NCBI RefSeq assembly: GCF_014205015.1
Contig: NZ_JACHMO010000001.1
Span: forward strand, 3,410,001 to 3,474,000
Direction: 5' to 3'
From: Saccharothrix ecbatanensis
GTDB lineage: Bacteria; Actinomycetota; Actinomycetes; Mycobacteriales; Pseudonocardiaceae
Length of the DNA stretch: 64,000 nucleotides
Positions 36,701 through 46,028 of this stretch are shown here, in pieces. The notes under the pieces were generated by a model. It was not told where the DNA came from, did not search any database, and saw only the letters and a list, made by a program, of their open reading frames with translations. Every line of letters begins with the position of its first letter. Position 1 is the first letter of the stretch. The position numbers were made by a program, and so were the translations under genes.

Positions 36701-39700
36701 GTTCGTCGGTCGAGAGGGCCCTGGTCGTCGTCTCCTTTTCGGTCGGGCCGTCGAGGAGTCCGCCGATGAACCGCGTGAGCGCGGCAGGCGTCGGGTGGTC
36801 GAAGACGACCGTGACGGGCAGCGCGACCCCGATGGCCTCGGCGATCGCGTTGCGCAGCTGCACGGCGGTCAGGGAGTCGACGCCGAGTTCTTTGAAAGCC
36901 CGGTCCGGCCGCACAGCGTCGGCGGAGGCGTGGCCCAGCACAGCGGCGGCGTGGGCACGGACCAGCTCCCCCAGGTCCTCCGCGCGCCGGACGTGGTTGA
37001 CCGCCGTACGCCGGGCGGTCTTCCGGACCCGCTTCTTCATCGGCACGACCACGGGTGAGTCGACGGTGAGAGCGGCGTCGAACAGCGCCAGCGCCTCGTC
37101 TGTGCGCAGCGCGTCGCCCGTGGCCGTGAGGCGGCGGAGCTCGTCGTCGGTGAGGTGGCCGGTGAGGCCGCTGCGCGCCTCCCACAACCCCCACGGCAGC
37201 GACAGGGCGGGCAGCCCCGCGGCGCGGCGTTGGTGTGCGAAGCCGTCGAGGAACGCGTTGGCGGCGGCGTAGTTCGCCTGCCCGGCGGTGCCGAGAACCC
37301 CTGCGACGGAGGAGAACATGACGAACGCCCGCACGTCCCCCACGAGTTCGTGCAGGTGCAAGACCCCGTCGACCTTGGACTTCAGCACGGAGTCGAGACG
37401 GTCGGGGGTCAGTGCGGTGAGGACACCGTCGTCCAGCGCGCCCGCCGCGTGGACGACGGCGGTCAGCGGCTGCTCGTAGGTGTCGAGGACGGCGGCGAGG
37501 GCGTCCCGGTCGGCGATGTCGCACGCGGCAACGGTGGCGGTGGCGCGGTCGCCGATGTCGACGAGGAGCTCGGCCATGCCGGGCGCGTCGGCCCCGCGTC
37601 GGCCGACGAGCAGGAGGTGTCGGACGCCGTGCGCGTGCACGAGGTGGCGTGCGATCAAACCGCCGAGGACCCCGGTGGCGCCGGTGACCAGCACCGCTCC
37701 CCCCGCCCAGTCTGCGGTGACCTGCCCGGTGCGGGCCGGGACCAGTTCCGGGGAGAGGACGCGTTCTCCCCTGACCGCCAGTCGGGGCCGGTCGGCGGCA
37801 ATGACCGCGTCCAGAGCCGTGGGGTGGTCCACGTCGATCAGGGTGAACCTGTTCGGGTGTTCCGCCTGGGCAGCGCGCACCAGTCCCCACAGGGCGCTGG
37901 TGGCCGGGTCGTCGGTGCTGTTCTCGGTGAGGAACACCAGGCGCGCGTTGCGGTCCTCGGCCACCCACCGCTGCACCAGCTCCAAGGCGCGGGTCAGGAC
38001 CGGGCGGACGTCGTGGCCCGCGCGCGGGAAGTAGACGAGGTAGGCGTCGGGATCGGCGGCGGCGGGTGTGTCCGGCAGGAAGCGGTCCGGGACGTCCCCG
38101 AGAACGGCCCAGGCGACCGGCGGCGCCTCCGGCAGCTCGACCGGCTCCCAGGCGACGGTGAACAGGTTCTCCCGTTGGCGGTTCCGGTGCGCCGTGCGGA
38201 CTTCGCCGAACCGGACGGTGGCGCTGAGGACCGGGGTGTCGGTGGCGTCGTGCGCGGTCAAGGCGACCACGTGCGGAGCGGTGGTCGTCCACCGGGTCCG
38301 CAGGGTGGACGCGCCTGCGGCGTGGACCACGAGACCGGTCCACTCGACCGGGTGCAGATCGCCGTCGACGCCCGCCGTCGCGGCGGCGAGGAGATCCGGG
38401 TGCAGGACGTGGCCCGTGGTGTCGTCGTCGATCGACGTCTCCGTGTGCGGGCCGGTGACCGGCAGTGGTTCGACCGTGGTGGTGCTCAAGGTGCCGTGGG
38501 CACAGGTGATCCAGGTTTCTTCCGCCCTGAGGTGGGCGGTGAACCGGCGCCTGCCTTCGGGGCCCGGGGCCTCCACCACCACCTGGATGCGCGCGTCGGT
38601 GTCGCTGATCGCGTCGACGACCAAGTGGTCGACGGTGGTCAGACCGACGGCGTCACCGGCGGCCAGGGCCGCGTCCACGAGGAACGCCGGGGTCACCTCG
38701 GAGGTGTGTCCGATGAGGACGGTCGTGCCCGGCCGTGCGAGGTCCAGTGCTGCCTTCAGCACGGCGTGCTCGGTGTGACGCAAGCCCAGGGCGGTGGGGA
38801 CGTCGACGGGTGCCGGTTTCGGCCAGTGGTGTTGGTGTTGGAAGGGGTAGGGGGGTAGGGGGGTGGTGTGTGTGGTGGTGGGTGTGGGGAGGGTGATGGG
38901 GAGGCCGGTGGTGTGGGCGTGGGCGAGGTTGTGGTGGAGGCGGTTGGTGTTGCGGTGGAGGGTGGGGATGGTGGTGGCGTGGGGGAGGGTGTCGTGGGTG
39001 GGTGTGGTGAGGATGGGGTGTGGGCTGGTTTCGATGTAGTGGGTGTGGTGGGGGGTGAGGTTGGTGAGGGTTTGGTGGTAGTGGACGGGGTTGCGGAGGT
39101 TGTCGTACCAGTAGTGGGGGGTGAGGGTGGTGGTGTCGGTGGGGTGGGTGGTGAGGGTGGAGTGGAAGGGGGTGTGGGAGGGGTGGGGGGTGATGTGGAT
39201 GTCGAGGAGGGTGTCGCGGAGGGTGTCGACGTGGGGGGTGTGGGAGGCGTAGTCGACGGGGATGAGGCGGTGGTGGATGTTGTGTTGTCGGCAGTGGTTG
39301 GTGAGTTGGTGGATGGCGTGGGTGTCGCCGGCGGCGACGGTGGTGGTGGGTGAGTTGTGGGCGGCGATGTGGGTGCCGGGTGGGAGTAGTGGGAGTAGTT
39401 GGTGGGCGGGTAGGGAGATGGAGGCCATGGCGCCGCGGCCGGTGATGGAGAGGAGGGCTTGGGCGCGGAGGGCGGAGAGTTTGGCGGCGTCGTCGAGGGT
39501 GAGTGCGCCGGCGATGTGGGCGGCGGCGATTTCGCCTTGGGAGTGTCCGATGACGGCGTCGGGGTGGATGTCGTGGGCCTGCCAGACGCGGGCGAGGGCG
39601 ATCATCATGGTGAACAGGGCGGGTTGGATGCGGTCGACGCGGTCGAGGGGTCCGTTGCGGAGCAGGTCGATGACGGACCAGCCGGTGTGGGGGTGCAGGG

Positions 39701-42700
39701 CCGCGTCGCAGGCTTCGGCGGTGCGGGCGAAGACGGGGTTGGTGTCGTAGAGGTGGGCTCCCATGCCGTGCCATTGGGAGCCTTGTCCGGGGAACACGAA
39801 CACGGTTCCGCCGCGGTGGGCGGGAACGGTGCCGGTGACGAGGTCGGGGTGCGGCCGGCCTTCGGCGAGGGCGGTGAGGGCGGTGTCGAATCCGGTGCGG
39901 TCGTCGTGGTGGCCGAGGATGACGGCGCGGTGGGTGAGCCGGGCGCGGGTGCGGGTCAGGGAGTGGGCGATGGCGGCGGGATCGCCGGGGGTGTCGCGCA
40001 GCAGTGCCGCGACCCGCGCCAGCGCGGGCTCCGAAGCGGCGTCCAACGGCCACGCCACCACACCCGACCCCCACCCCAACCCCGACCCAGACCCCAACCC
40101 CGACGCTGGCCCGGTCGCGGTGTCGACGGCGGTGCCGGTCGCGGTGCCGGTCGCGGTGGCGGTCGCGGTGCCGATGGCGGGGGCGGTGGCGGTCGCGGTG
40201 TCGATGCCGGTCGCGATGCCGGCCGCGGTGCCGGCCGCGGTCGCGGTGGCGGTGTCGGCCGTGCTGTCGGTCGCGGTCGCGGTGCCGATGGCGGGGGCGG
40301 GGGCGGTGTCGGGGGCCTGTTCGAGGATGAGGTGGGCGTTGGTGCCGCTGATGCCGAAGGAGGAGACGGCGGCGCGTCGGGGTCGGTCTGCTTGCGGCCA
40401 GGGTCGGGTCCGGGTGGCGAGTTGCACCGCGCCGCTGGTCCAGTCGACTTCCGGGGTGGGGTTCTCGGCGTGCAGGGTGGGGGGCACGGTGCCGTGTCGT
40501 AATGCCATCACCGTTTTGATCACGCCCGCGACGCCGGCGGCGGCTTGGGTGTGACCGATGTTGGATTTGAGCGATCCCAACAACAACGGAGTGGCGCGAT
40601 CACGGCCGTAGGTCGCCAACAGCGCCTCGGCCTCGATCGGGTCCCCCAGCCGGGTGCCGGTGCCGTGCGCCTCCACCGCGTCCACATCGGACGGACCCAA
40701 CCCCGCGTCCGCCAACGCGTCGCGGATCACCCGCTGCTGGGCCGAGCCGCTCGGTGCGGTGAGCCCGTTCGACGCGCCGTCCTGGTTGACCGCGCTCCCC
40801 CGCACCACCGCGAGCACCCGGTGACCGTTGCGTTGAGCGTCTGAAAGCCGTTCCAGCGCGACCAGGGCCACGCCCTCTCCCCACGCGGTGCCGTCCGCGC
40901 CGGCGCCGAACGACTTGCAGCGGCCGTCCGGCGCGAGGCCGCGCTGCCTGCTGAACTCCACGAACACCGATGGCGTCGCCAGCACCGCCACACCGCCCGC
41001 GAGCGCGAGCGAGCACTCGCCGCGTCGCAGGGATTCTGCCGCGAGGTGGAGCGCGACCAGCGACGACGAGCACGCCGTGTCCACCGTCAGCGCCGGGCCC
41101 TCCAAGCCCAGGGTGTAGGCGACGCGGCCGGACGCGACACTGCCCGCGGTGCCGACGCTCACGAGGGCTTCCAGGTCGTCTGCGGAACGTTCCAGCAGGC
41201 TCGCGTAGTCGTGGAACATCAGGCCCGTGAACACGCCGGTGCGTGTTCCGCGCAGCGAATCGGGGGCGATTCCGGCGCGTTCCAGGAGTTCCCAGGAGGT
41301 TTCCAGCAGCAGCCGGTGTTGGGGGTCCATCGCCACCGCCTCACGCGGGGAAATGCCGAAGAAATTCGCGTCGAACCCGGCCACGTCGTCCAGGAATCCG
41401 CCGTGACGCACATAGCTGGAACCGGCCCGCTCCCCCGAGGCGTCGAACAAGTCCGGATCCCAGCCGCGGTCGGTGGGGAACGGGCCTACGCCGTCGCGGC
41501 CGGACATCACCAGGTCCCACAGGTCTTCGGGCGAGGTCACCCCGCCGGGCAGCCGGCACGCCATGCCCACGATGACCACCGGGTCGTCGTGGGCATGGCG
41601 TGCCGCGGCACGCTCCTCGACCGCATGCACCCCGGTCTCGACGCCGTCCAACAACTCTTCCAGGTGACGGGCGAGCGCACGGGGCGTCGGGTGGTCGTAA
41701 ACGGCCGTCACGGACACGTTCACGCCCGTCGCGGCGGTCAGGCGGGCACGCAGCGCCACGGACGTCACCGACGTGAGGCCCTGGGAGCGGAACTCGCCGT
41801 CGGCCGCCACCGACCGGCCCACGACCGCCGCGATCTCACGGCGCACGAGGTCGAGCACCAGGCCGGGCTCCCACGCCTTGCGGCGACGCAGGTCTTCGGC
41901 GCGCCCGACCGGAGCGGCCGACGGCACCAGGTCGCGCAGCGCCGGGTGCGGGTCGTGCAGCGCCGCGAACTCCACGTCCACCGCCACCAGCGAGGACTCC
42001 CCCGACGACCGCGCCGCGTCCAGCAGCGCCAGCCCGTCCTCCACGGACAACGCGTGCGCGGGCAGCCAAGATGGCGCGGCGAAGCGAGGTTCGGCAGCCC
42101 AAGGGCCGTAGGCGATGACGACGCGTCCCGGCCGCCCGCGCGGCACGTCGTCGTCGAGGGAGACCAGAACCACCTGCGGGCAGTCCACGTCCGCGGGCGG
42201 CGTGTCCAGCGTGTGCACGACCAGTGACACCGGCCCTTCGGGCAGCACGCCGTCGGACGTCACCTCGACGTTGCGCACGCCGTGCCGGGAGGCGAAGTGT
42301 CGCGCCACCGCCCCGGCCAGGCCGTCGGGGTCGCCGGTCACCACGACGGTCCGGTCCACGGCGACCGTCAGGGCGGCGGAACCCGCGGCGGCGCGAACGA
42401 CCCGGTCGCCCTCCCACCGGTACAGGAAGTCGAACGCGGTGCCCTCCACCGACAGCAGCCGTGACGGCAGCGCCGCGAGGGCGTGACGGGTGATCTTGCC
42501 GGAGCGAGTGCGCGGGATGGCGTCCACCAGCAGCAGTTCCACCGGCACCTTGTAAGCCGACAGGGCCTCTCGACACGCCGCCATCGCGGACGCCGGGTCG
42601 ATGTCCGCTCCGACCAGGTAGGCCACGGGCACCTCCCCCAGCACCGGGTGCGGCCTGCCCGCCACACCCACGTCCGCCACGTTCGGCACCCGCGCCAGCA

Positions 42701-43919
42701 CCGCCTCCACCTCGGCGGGGTGCAGGTTCTCGCCGCCGCGGATCACCACGTCTTTCACCCGTCCGCGGATGAAGAGGTTGCCGTCGGCGTCGCGGGCGGC
42801 GATGTCCCCGGTGCGGTACCAGCCGTCGGTCAGCGGCGACTCGATGTCACCGTGGTAGCCGAGCATCAGGTTCGGGCCGCGGACCCACACCTCGCCCTCG
42901 TCGGCGTCCGCACCCGCGGAGTCGACCAACCGCACCTCCAAGCCGTCCACCGGCTTGCCGCACGATCCCGGCGGCACCTCGTCGGCCGGGCTGGTCATGG
43001 TGATCGCGCCACACGTCTCGGTGCTGCCGTAGCTGTCCACCAGCCGCACTCCGGTGAAGCGCTCGAAGGCCGTGCGCAGCTCGGCGGAGGCCACCGCGCC
43101 GGTGCACAGGGCGGCGCGCAGCGCGGGCGCGGCGGTGGCGCGGCCGATCAGCCGGTGGTAAACCGCCGGGACCCCTGCCAGCAGGGTCACCCGCTCGGCG
43201 GTCAGCGCTTCGACGACGCGGTCGGGTTCGGCGTCGGCCAGCACCCGGGCCGAGGCGCCCACAGTCGTCACGCCCACCACGCACAGCACGTGCGACAGGC
43301 TGTGGAACAGCGGCAGCGGCCACAGCACGTGGTCTTCCTCGGACAGTCCGAGGATCGGCGCGTAGGCGGCGGCGATCGACCACAGCACCGCCCGCTGGGT
43401 GGACAGAACGCCTTTGGGCACGCCGGTGGTGCCGGAGGTGTAGAGCAGCCACGCGGGCTCGTCCAAGCCCAGGTCGTCACGCGGCACGGTGGGCGACTCG
43501 GTGGTGGCCAGGCGCTCGAACCCGCCGTCCTCCACGCCCACGAGAAACCCGGCTGCCATGCGGCGGGCGCGATCGAGTGCGCCACGACCCGCGAGGACGG
43601 CGACGGCTCCGCTGTCGGCGAGGACATGCGCCAGCTCGGCGTCGGAGGAAAGCGGGTTCACCGGCACGGCCACGACCCCGGCGCGTACCGCAGCCAGGTA
43701 CGCCTCGACGGTCTCGACCTCGTTGCCCATCAGCAGCACCACCCGCTCGCCCCGCCCGACGCGCGACGCGAGGTGTCCCGCCACACGGGCAGTGCGGGCG
43801 GCCAGCTCGGCGAACCCCACAGAACGGCGTTCGTCGCTGAACGCGGTCCGGTCACCGAATTTCCGCGCGTTGGCTTGGACAGAATCGGCAAGAGCACGGA
43901 CCAGATGGGCGTGGAACAC
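27717..43919 (-). CDS. Modular type I PKS: acyl-ligase loading module plus three extension modules
   Basis: A 5400-residue synthase; GTG 43919 follows GAGGAGG. Domain order with approximate residues: acyl ligase 1-490, vestigial KR 495-670, ACP0 680-755; KS1 776-1200, AT1 1370-1695, DH1 1710-1910 (inactive), KR1 1920-2250, ACP1 2320-2390; KS2 2410-2825, AT2 2930-3235, KR2 3250-3620, ACP2 3680-3755; KS3 3770-4190, AT3 4285-4585, DH3 4605-4840, KR3 4850-5180, ACP3 5250-5320; C-terminal docking helices to 5400. All KSs keep Cys-His-His ([23 protein letters not shown]). AT1 has GHSQGE and YASH (methylmalonyl); AT2 and AT3 have RAFH (probably malonyl). KRs have the xDD B-type motif and the Ser-Tyr-Asn active residues. 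It is divergent from the tailoring genes and has no thioesterase. Confidence 0.97.
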   Translation of the reverse strand: MFHAHLVRALADSVQANARKFGDRTAFSDERRSVGFAELAARTARVAGHLASRVGRGERVVLLMGNEVETVEAYLAAVRAGVVAVPVNPLSSDAELAHVLADSGAVAVLAGRGALDRARRMAAGFLVGVEDGGFERLATTESPTVPRDDLGLDEPAWLLYTSGTTGVPKGVLSTQRAVLWSIAAAYAPILGLSEEDHVLWPLPLFHSLSHVLCVVGVTTVGASARVLADAEPDRVVEALTAERVTLLAGVPAVYHRLIGRATAAPALRAALCTGAVASAELRTAFERFTGVRLVDSYGSTETCGAITMTSPADEVPPGSCGKPVDGLEVRLVDSAGADADEGEVWVRGPNLMLGYHGDIESPLTDGWYRTGDIAARDADGNLFIRGRVKDVVIRGGENLHPAEVEAVLARVPNVADVGVAGRPHPVLGEVPVAYLVGADIDPASAMAACREALSAYKVPVELLLVDAIPRTRSGKITRHALAALPSRLLSVEGTAFDFLYRWEGDRVVRAAAGSAALTVAVDRTVVVTGDPDGLAGAVARHFASRHGVRNVEVTSDGVLPEGPVSLVVHTLDTPPADVDCPQVVLVSLDDDVPRGRPGRVVIAYGPWAAEPRFAAPSWLPAHALSVEDGLALLDAARSSGESSLVAVDVEFAALHDPHPALRDLVPSAAPVGRAEDLRRRKAWEPGLVLDLVRREIAAVVGRSVAADGEFRSQGLTSVTSVALRARLTAATGVNVSVTAVYDHPTPRALARHLEELLDGVETGVHAVEERAAARHAHDDPVVIVGMACRLPGGVTSPEDLWDLVMSGRDGVGPFPTDRGWDPDLFDASGERAGSSYVRHGGFLDDVAGFDANFFGISPREAVAMDPQHRLLLETSWELLERAGIAPDSLRGTRTGVFTGLMFHDYASLLERSADDLEALVSVGTAGSVASGRVAYTLGLEGPALTVDTACSSSLVALHLAAESLRRGECSLALAGGVAVLATPSVFVEFSRQRGLAPDGRCKSFGAGADGTAWGEGVALVALERLSDAQRNGHRVLAVVRGSAVNQDGASNGLTAPSGSAQQRVIRDALADAGLGPSDVDAVEAHGTGTRLGDPIEAEALLATYGRDRATPLLLGSLKSNIGHTQAAAGVAGVIKTVMALRHGTVPPTLHAENPTPEVDWTSGAVQLATRTRPWPQADRPRRAAVSSFGISGTNAHLILEQAPDTAPAPAIGTATATDSTADTATATAAGTAAGIATGIDTATATAPAIGTATATATGTATGTAVDTATGPASGLGSGSGLGWGSGVVAWPLDAASEPALARVAALLRDTPGDPAAIAHSLTRTRARLTHRAVILGHHDDRTGFDTALTALAEGRPHPDLVTGTVPAHRGGTVFVFPGQGSQWHGMGAHLYDTNPVFARTAEACDAALHPHTGWSVIDLLRNGPLDRVDRIQPALFTMMIALARVWQAHDIHPDAVIGHSQGEIAAAHIAGALTLDDAAKLSALRAQALLSITGRGAMASISLPAHQLLPLLPPGTHIAAHNSPTTTVAAGDTHAIHQLTNHCRQHNIHHRLIPVDYASHTPHVDTLRDTLLDIHITPHPSHTPFHSTLTTHPTDTTTLTPHYWYDNLRNPVHYHQTLTNLTPHHTHYIETSPHPILTTPTHDTLPHATTIPTLHRNTNRLHHNLAHAHTTGLPITLPTPTTTHTTPLPPYPFQHQHHWPKPAPVDVPTALGLRHTEHAVLKAALDLARPGTTVLIGHTSEVTPAFLVDAALAAGDAVGLTTVDHLVVDAISDTDARIQVVVEAPGPEGRRRFTAHLRAEETWITCAHGTLSTTTVEPLPVTGPHTETSIDDDTTGHVLHPDLLAAATAGVDGDLHPVEWTGLVVHAAGASTLRTRWTTTAPHVVALTAHDATDTPVLSATVRFGEVRTAHRNRQRENLFTVAWEPVELPEAPPVAWAVLGDVPDRFLPDTPAAADPDAYLVYFPRAGHDVRPVLTRALELVQRWVAEDRNARLVFLTENSTDDPATSALWGLVRAAQAEHPNRFTLIDVDHPTALDAVIAADRPRLAVRGERVLSPELVPARTGQVTADWAGGAVLVTGATGVLGGLIARHLVHAHGVRHLLLVGRRGADAPGMAELLVDIGDRATATVAACDIADRDALAAVLDTYEQPLTAVVHAAGALDDGVLTALTPDRLDSVLKSKVDGVLHLHELVGDVRAFVMFSSVAGVLGTAGQANYAAANAFLDGFAHQRRAAGLPALSLPWGLWEARSGLTGHLTDDELRRLTATGDALRTDEALALFDAALTVDSPVVVPMKKRVRKTARRTAVNHVRRAEDLGELVRAHAAAVLGHASADAVRPDRAFKELGVDSLTAVQLRNAIAEAIGVALPVTVVFDHPTPAALTRFIGGLLDGPTEKETTTRALSTDEPVAVIGMACRFPGGADSPEAFWSLLASGQDAMTGFPTDRGWRLGALTDPDRPGMALRREGGMLRDAADFDAAFFGISPREALAMDPQQRLFLHAAWEAAEHARIAPDSLRGTATGVFAGNNGQDYVALTGEREKAGSGYLITGSSGSVLSGRVAYTFGLEGPALTVDTACSSSLVAMHLAAESLRRGECDLAFAGGVTVMSTPGAFQEFARQGGLAADARCKPFAAGADGTAWGEGVGVLLLEKLSDAQRNGHRVLAVIKGSAINQDGASNGLTAPNGPAQQRVIRTALANAGLTGADVDVVEAHGTGTRLGDPIEAQALLATYGRDRATPLELGSVKSNIGHTQAAAGVAGVIKMVLALQHETLPPTLHVDEPTPNVDWTAGSINLTTRSRPWPRARRPRRAGVSSFGISGTNAHLILEQPPHQPEPGNPAPDHRDDGITSWLLSARSPQALRAHAAQLATVTGPLASIARSLATTRSPMPCRAVAFGRTREEIDTALRALETGATTPNLVVGDVAPPGRTAFLFSGQGAQRPGMGRALAEEFPVFRNAFAEACDAVEHHLGRSLRDALDDPDLVNRTDITQPGLFAFQTALHRLLLSWEVVPDRLAGHSIGEVAAAHAAGILSLEDAAALVVARGRLMAEMPDGVMVAVEAAEADVVLEPGVWIAAVNGPRAVVLAGAEESTLRVAGSLGVRTRRLRVTRAFHSGHVDAILPAFAEVLDGLVFTPPTIPVVSSVTGRFDERFDAAYWLRQAREPVRFADALAALDARHHLEVGPSATLSPLVEGHAVAAGAEPKTVLTAAAGLHVRGVRWNPTHDASLVDLPTYPFQPERYWWPVEHTDDLRYREAWRPVRTAGRLDGHWVVVGGQGEHDGVTRALTDRGATVTTVADPADVPSVLPARGVLSLLALADTGLGTGGVSVALTGTTALLDALSGTATRLWCATSSAVHSVENPVQAMLWGLGRVAALERPDNWGGLVDLPADPDDGAFALLAAVLAGHEDQVVVRDDAALARRLVPADAVDPVDVPTRFTGTVLVTGGTGALGRRVARRLAERGVDRLLLVSRRGPDAPGAADLVEELGATVVACDITDRAQLDDLLARYPVTAVVHAAGVLDDGVLSTLTTERFAAVIGPKASAARHLHEATRHLDLTAFVLFSSFAGAVGGAGQANYAAANAYLDALAEHRRALGLPATAVAWGPWSGGGMADDDEITARMSRTGIVPLDPGAALDALDRCLAAPHAATVVVDADWQVFAGSRPEPLFSELAEIAPRTTELPPPDELVRGEIARVLGLPDPAAVEPHRPLRELGFDSLTSVELRNRLTAATGLAMPTTIVFDHPTADALTRMITDRLAPRRSEVDDRTDAHDDDPIAVIGMACRLPGGVTSPEGLWDLVLAERDGAVPFPADRGWNVPYDPTGERPGTSYVRVGGFLDDAAGFDADFFGISPREALAMDPQQRLLLETAWEVFERAGIDPASLRGSRTGVFAGTNGGHYASRLHSVPEDVEGYLGTGNSGSVVSGRVSYAFGLEGPALTVDTACSSSLVALDLAARSLRRDECSLALVGGVSIMATPEPFVDFSRQRGLAPDGRCKSFGAGADGTAWSEGVGVLLVERLSDARRHGHRVLAVMRGSAVNQDGASNGLTAPNGSAQQRVIRAALADASLTPAEVDVVEAHGTGTRLGDPIEAEALLAAYGRDRATPLLLGSVKSNIGHTQAAAGVAGVIKAVMALRQGVVPATLNAAEPSPHVDWSSGAVELVTEARPWPSVDRPRRAGVSSFGISGTNAHVILEQVPEPEPDPGADPGRAVPWVFSARTGEALGDLARRLADTPDGPGTLGAVAHSLLTTRATHPHRGVVVARSIEEMRRGLLAFDGTPVGPSGLAFLFSGQGSQRVGMGRELAEAFPVFREALHEIGVEHVWSDDVHRTEHAQPALFAVEVALSRLLESLGVRPEVVAGHSVGEIAAVHLAGVLSQEDALTLVTARGRLMQTMPHGAMVSVRAAEADVLPLLRPGTWIAGINGPDSVVVSGDEPAVLAVAEELAARGVRTRRLAVDRAFHSGHVDAILPEFADVLRGIEFASPRIPVISSLTGRAEADFGVDYWLRQAREPVRFGAALATLGTRTYLEVGPSSAVTPLVTEGLGVPALRADRPEDATFLTALASLPVEVDWSAAVPPADPVDLPTYPFQHRHFWLTEAAPRPATTGHPVLTSVVDLAGSGEIVLSGSLSTAVLPSLVDHVVLGAVVVGGGVLADLAVHVAAVMGYPTVAELRVETPLVLPESEPVDIQVRVDPTSAGFTFHRRAADGWTRFATGVLGADPVTPSRPVRRPAGAEAVIPRPHESLRLGESYAVLGAWQRNGEHIVELDSVEPARWDAAWHTVPGLPGPLVTRFRELSVHGGRASWIRMTRTDDRLSLVAADADGTPVASIGEIEFGPVTRELLSTDYDIARDALFRLDWAPIIPAPTPASDVVVRIAPTGVVSDAVADTLELLRDWLTAGTPDARLVLLTRDATTVHPQDAIDPDQAALWGLVRSAQSEHPGRLVLIDTDGTHDDVMVARAAATGASQLALRGADLFAPRLVRADAAPAPDFADHGTVLVTGGTGGLGALLARHLVAELGARRLLLVSRRGPDAPGARRLRDELTALGAQVEVRACDVGDPAAVTALQHAVDVPVTAVVHAAGITDDAAVLSLDRGRVDPVLRVKADAARHLAELPDLRTLVLFSSASGVLGGPGQGNYAAANAYLDALAHRVRREGGHAVSLAWGLWSEPEGLGGRLSEADLARMATAGMLPLDAADGLALFDRAAGGAEAYVPARLDIAGLRASGTVPFLLRDLVGRTRKTGTQAKPSSPEDLVRFHTAAVLGYTDPSAVDPDRGLLDLGLDSLTAVELRNRLDRDTGLALPATVVFDHPTPRGLAAHLAELLAPRSPLTEALDELEAALATADPDDNAEVGDRLGTLLKLWTAKGAPGEAERSGLDLSEASLSQVLDFIDAEFSGDER
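27945..32610 (-). other. Extension module 3: KS-AT(malonyl)-DH(atypical)-KR-ACP, then docking domain
   Basis: AT3 has GHSVGE and [10 protein letters not shown]3 keeps the catalytic His in [11 protein letters not shown], with Gly for the motif Pro, and an Asp in [10 protein letters not shown], but the YGPxF segment is degenerate, so activity is uncertain. KR3 has [11 protein letters not shown] and [13 protein letters not shown]3 has [12 protein letters not shown]. The last 75 residues (27717-27944) form an acidic helical tail ending [12 protein letters not shown], a docking domain for the next PKS. Confidence 0.8.
32650..36710 (-). other. Extension module 2: KS-AT(malonyl)-KR-ACP
   Basis: AT2 has GHSIGE and TRAFHSGH, a variant of the malonyl HAFH motif. 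No DH region lies between AT and KR. KR2 has [19 protein letters not shown] and [10 protein letters not shown], so a B-type hydroxyl is expected. ACP2 has [12 protein letters not shown]. Confidence 0.85.
36748..41595 (-). other. Extension module 1: KS-AT(methylmalonyl)-DH(inactive)-KR-ACP
   Basis: AT1 carries GHSQGE and YASH, the methylmalonyl-CoA pair. The DH region lacks both catalytic motifs: HxxxGxxxxP is absent ([16 protein letters not shown]) and the Asp motif reads [14 protein letters not shown]1 has [11 protein letters not shown] and [10 protein letters not shown], so a beta-hydroxyl of B-type stereochemistry should remain. A low-complexity Ala/Thr/Gly linker joins KS1 and AT1. Confidence 0.85.
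40062..40318 (-). repeat. Minisatellite-like repeat in the KS1-AT1 linker
   Basis: Imperfect tandem hexamers of the GCGGTC/GCGGTG/CCGGTC kind. A block of about 30 bases (around 40161-40190) recurs at about 40271-40307, and a second, C-rich repeat occupies 40062-40110. In frame it encodes Ala-Thr-Gly-rich repeats ([10 protein letters not shown] twice, then [13 protein letters not shown]). Normal KS-AT linkers are not repetitive, so this looks like a slippage-expanded insertion of about 85 residues. Confidence 0.85.
41640..43919 (-). other. Loading module: acyl ligase, vestigial KR, ACP0
   Basis: Ligase motifs: [54 protein letters not shown] and [10 protein letters not shown] with the adenylation lysine. 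Starter activation is therefore from a free acid with ATP. The next 180 residues align with the ends of a KR ([10 protein letters not shown] at the start; VIAYGPW and [10 protein letters not shown] at the end) but lack the Ser/Tyr centre, so it is a remnant. ACP0 reads [13 protein letters not shown], keeping the pantetheine Ser but with Thr for the usual Asp. Confidence 0.85.
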
Positions 43920-44012
43920 CGCTTCGCCTCCTCGGGAAAACCTCGTCCGGTCACGATAAATGCGAATTCAGGGAAGACGAAACCCGTAGCGACTGGGGCA
44001 CCCCGAACTCCG

Positions 44013-44032
44013 TTAGGGGGTTTCGTTAGGGG
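44013..44032. promoter_or_regulatory. Tandem TAGGGG motif in the PKS/monooxygenase divergent promoter
   Basis: TTAGGGG-N7-TAGGGG between the divergent PKS (start 43919) and flavin monooxygenase (start 44131). The same arrangement and spacer length occur at 58219-58238 before the second PKS gene. Candidate operator for a cluster regulator such as the LAL protein. Confidence 0.5.
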
Positions 44033-44130
44033 CTGTCACCGCTGATCAGTGTGGATAGTTTCACCGGTATCGACACTGTGCAACAGCCGGCGGATTCACC
44101 GGAAAACAGACGCGGCAGCAAGGGAGTCCC

Positions 44131-45318
44131 ATGAAAGTCCTCATTGTCGGAGCGGGGGTCGGCGGCGTCGCCGCAGCGGCGGCCCTGACCGCGGCCGGGC
44201 ACGAGGTGGCGGTCTTCGAGCGGGCGGACCGGCTGCGTGCCACCGGCAACGGGGTACTGGTCTGGCCCAACGGCACAGCGATCCTGCGGGACTTGGGCGT
44301 GTCACTGCCGGAACTGGGCAGCCGCATCGACGAAGCCGATGTCCTGGCCTACGACGGGACGCCGCTGATGCGAATGGACCTCGAGGGCGCGCAGGCCAAG
44401 TACGGCGCGCCGACCATCGGTGTGCTGCGCGGGCACATCATCGAGCGGCTCGCGCAGGCGCTCCCCGCGGGCACGATCCGGTTCGGCAGGCGGTGCACCA
44501 CGATCCGCCCGTCGCGGCAGGGCGTCGAGATCACCTTCGACGACGGCACGTCCGAGGACGGCGACGTGCTGATCGGCGCGGACGGCTACCGGTCGATCGT
44601 GCGGCACCGGCTGTTCGGCGATGTCGCGCGACACACCGGGCTCGCGTCCTGGTACGGCTTGGCGGAGGTGCCGTCAGGGCTGCGCTCCGAGCACGTCGTG
44701 CCGACCTACTACGACAGGTTGCGGCTGTGCACGATGCACCCGGTCGGCAAGGGACTGGTGCACTGGGCGGTCGAGGTGCCGTGGCCGGATGAGGACCTGG
44801 ACCGCGCGGGCAGGCGCACCGCGTGGCCGGACCTCCCGCAGACCCCGGACCGCCGGGCGCGGTTGCGCGAGTGGTTCGGCCACTGGGCGCCGCCGGTCGC
44901 CGAACTCATGGCGAACCTGCCCGACCAGGACGTGGAGGTGTACCCGCACGTGGTGCACCGCGTGCCGCGCTGGTGGGGTCGGGGTCCGGTGACGCTGGCC
45001 GGCGATGCCGCGCACGCCGTGCCGCCCCGCGTCGGGTGGGGTGTGAACCAAGCGCTGGAAGACGGCTGGATGCTCGGCCGAGTGCTCTCCGAGCGGGGTG
45101 AGCCCACCGCGCTGCTGCGTCGCTACGAGCGGGAGCGCCGCGGCAGGGCGCGGCACGTGCGGCGGCTCGAGAGCGTGGCGCGGCGCAGCAACCGGGCGCT
45201 GATGCTGCTGCACCGCTTGCCCAGTCGCGTGCGCGGCGAGGGGATCGTGTCGCGAACGTTGATCTCCAACATCGACAGTTGCAGCAACTACGTGCACGAC
45301 CGGGCGGTCGCGCGATGA
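44131..45318 (+). CDS. FAD-dependent monooxygenase (aromatic hydroxylase type)
   Basis: A 395-residue class A flavoprotein monooxygenase; ATG 44131 follows AAGGGAG. FAD motif GAGVGGVAAAAAL (residues 7-19), the ADG motif in IGADGYRSIVRHRLFGD and the second FAD motif in LAGDAAHAVPPRVGWGVNQA are intact. It would insert or add one oxygen using NAD(P)H. First of a coupled run going right (its TGA overlaps the crotonase ATG). It may act on the starter acid or on the released polyketide; nothing in the sequence decides. Confidence 0.88.
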   Translation: MKVLIVGAGVGGVAAAAALTAAGHEVAVFERADRLRATGNGVLVWPNGTAILRDLGVSLPELGSRIDEADVLAYDGTPLMRMDLEGAQAKYGAPTIGVLRGHIIERLAQALPAGTIRFGRRCTTIRPSRQGVEITFDDGTSEDGDVLIGADGYRSIVRHRLFGDVARHTGLASWYGLAEVPSGLRSEHVVPTYYDRLRLCTMHPVGKGLVHWAVEVPWPDEDLDRAGRRTAWPDLPQTPDRRARLREWFGHWAPPVAELMANLPDQDVEVYPHVVHRVPRWWGRGPVTLAGDAAHAVPPRVGWGVNQALEDGWMLGRVLSERGEPTALLRRYERERRGRARHVRRLESVARRSNRALMLLHRLPSRVRGEGIVSRTLISNIDSCSNYVHDRAVAR

Positions 45319-46013
45319 GCGGACGCGAGGCGATGACCGTGCCCGAGGTGCTGGTGGCCGGTGGCGAGCCGCCCGGCAGTCGGTTGCTCGCGGCGATCGA
45401 CGCCGCGTGCGCCGCGGCCGAGGACGCGGCCGGCAGGACACCGCTGGTGGTGCGACTCGGTGGAGAGGAGGCGCAGCCGTCCCGTTTCGCCGGCGTGGAC
45501 GTGCATCTGGTCAACAAGTGGGAGCGGGCGCTGCGGCGGGTGGAACGGCTCGGCGCGGTGACCATCGCGGTCGCCGAGGGCGCGTGCACCGGAGCGGCAC
45601 TGGAACTACTGCTGTGCTGCGACTACCGCATCACTTCGCGCTCTGCGGTGTTCGGACTGCCGCTGATCGGCTCCACGCCGTGGCCCGGCATGGCGCTGCA
45701 CCGACTCGTGGACCAGATCGGGTTGGCGGGAGCGCGCCGCCTGGCGCTGTTCGGGAGTCGGATCGACGCGGCACAGGCCGCGGCGCTGGGTCTGGTGGAC
45801 GAGACCGCCGACGACGTGGCCGCGGCGCTGGTCGAGGTGCTGGTGCGCTGCGACGGCGTGGCCGGCGCGGAGGCGGCGGTGCGCAGGCGGCTGCTGCTGG
45901 ACGCGGCGTCCACCCCGTTCGAGGAGGCGTTGGGCGTCCACCTGGCCGCGTGTGACCGAACCCTGCGGCACGAACGGGGCGAGACCCCGGCCGAGCCATT
46001 CCCCCAGTGGTGA
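45315..46013 (+). CDS. Crotonase-superfamily protein (enoyl-CoA hydratase/isomerase, DpgB-like)
   Basis: A 232-residue product starting at ATG 45315 in an ATGA overlap; an upstream TTG extension lies inside the previous gene. Crotonase features: oxyanion-hole loop EGACTGAALELLLCCDYRI, and the second loop FGLPLIGSTPWPGMAL. The two acidic hydratase residues are not in their usual places (the second loop lacks the GxxPE Glu), so a hydratase role is doubtful. Isomerase, thioester hydrolysis or a DpgB-like helper role are alternatives. It is coupled to the flavin monooxygenase, so both may process a CoA-bound starter. Confidence 0.75.
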   Translation: MSGREAMTVPEVLVAGGEPPGSRLLAAIDAACAAAEDAAGRTPLVVRLGGEEAQPSRFAGVDVHLVNKWERALRRVERLGAVTIAVAEGACTGAALELLLCCDYRITSRSAVFGLPLIGSTPWPGMALHRLVDQIGLAGARRLALFGSRIDAAQAAALGLVDETADDVAAALVEVLVRCDGVAGAEAAVRRRLLLDAASTPFEEALGVHLAACDRTLRHERGETPAEPFPQW

Positions 46014-46028
46014 CGAACAGGAGCAGAG

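Noticed and set aside
38848..38863. TAGGGG repeats inside AT1 as further regulator sites
   Set aside because: They sit deep in coding sequence within a G-tract-rich island and lack the 7-base spacer of the promoter pairs.
40062..40318. Short repeats considered as a CRISPR-like array
   Set aside because: Units are 6-30 bases without distinct spacers and lie in frame inside a PKS gene.
27717..43919. Rapamycin/FK520-type starter (chorismate-derived) for the ligase loading module
   Set aside because: No chorismatase or ER in the loading module, and no matching accessory gene in the window. The starter remains unknown.
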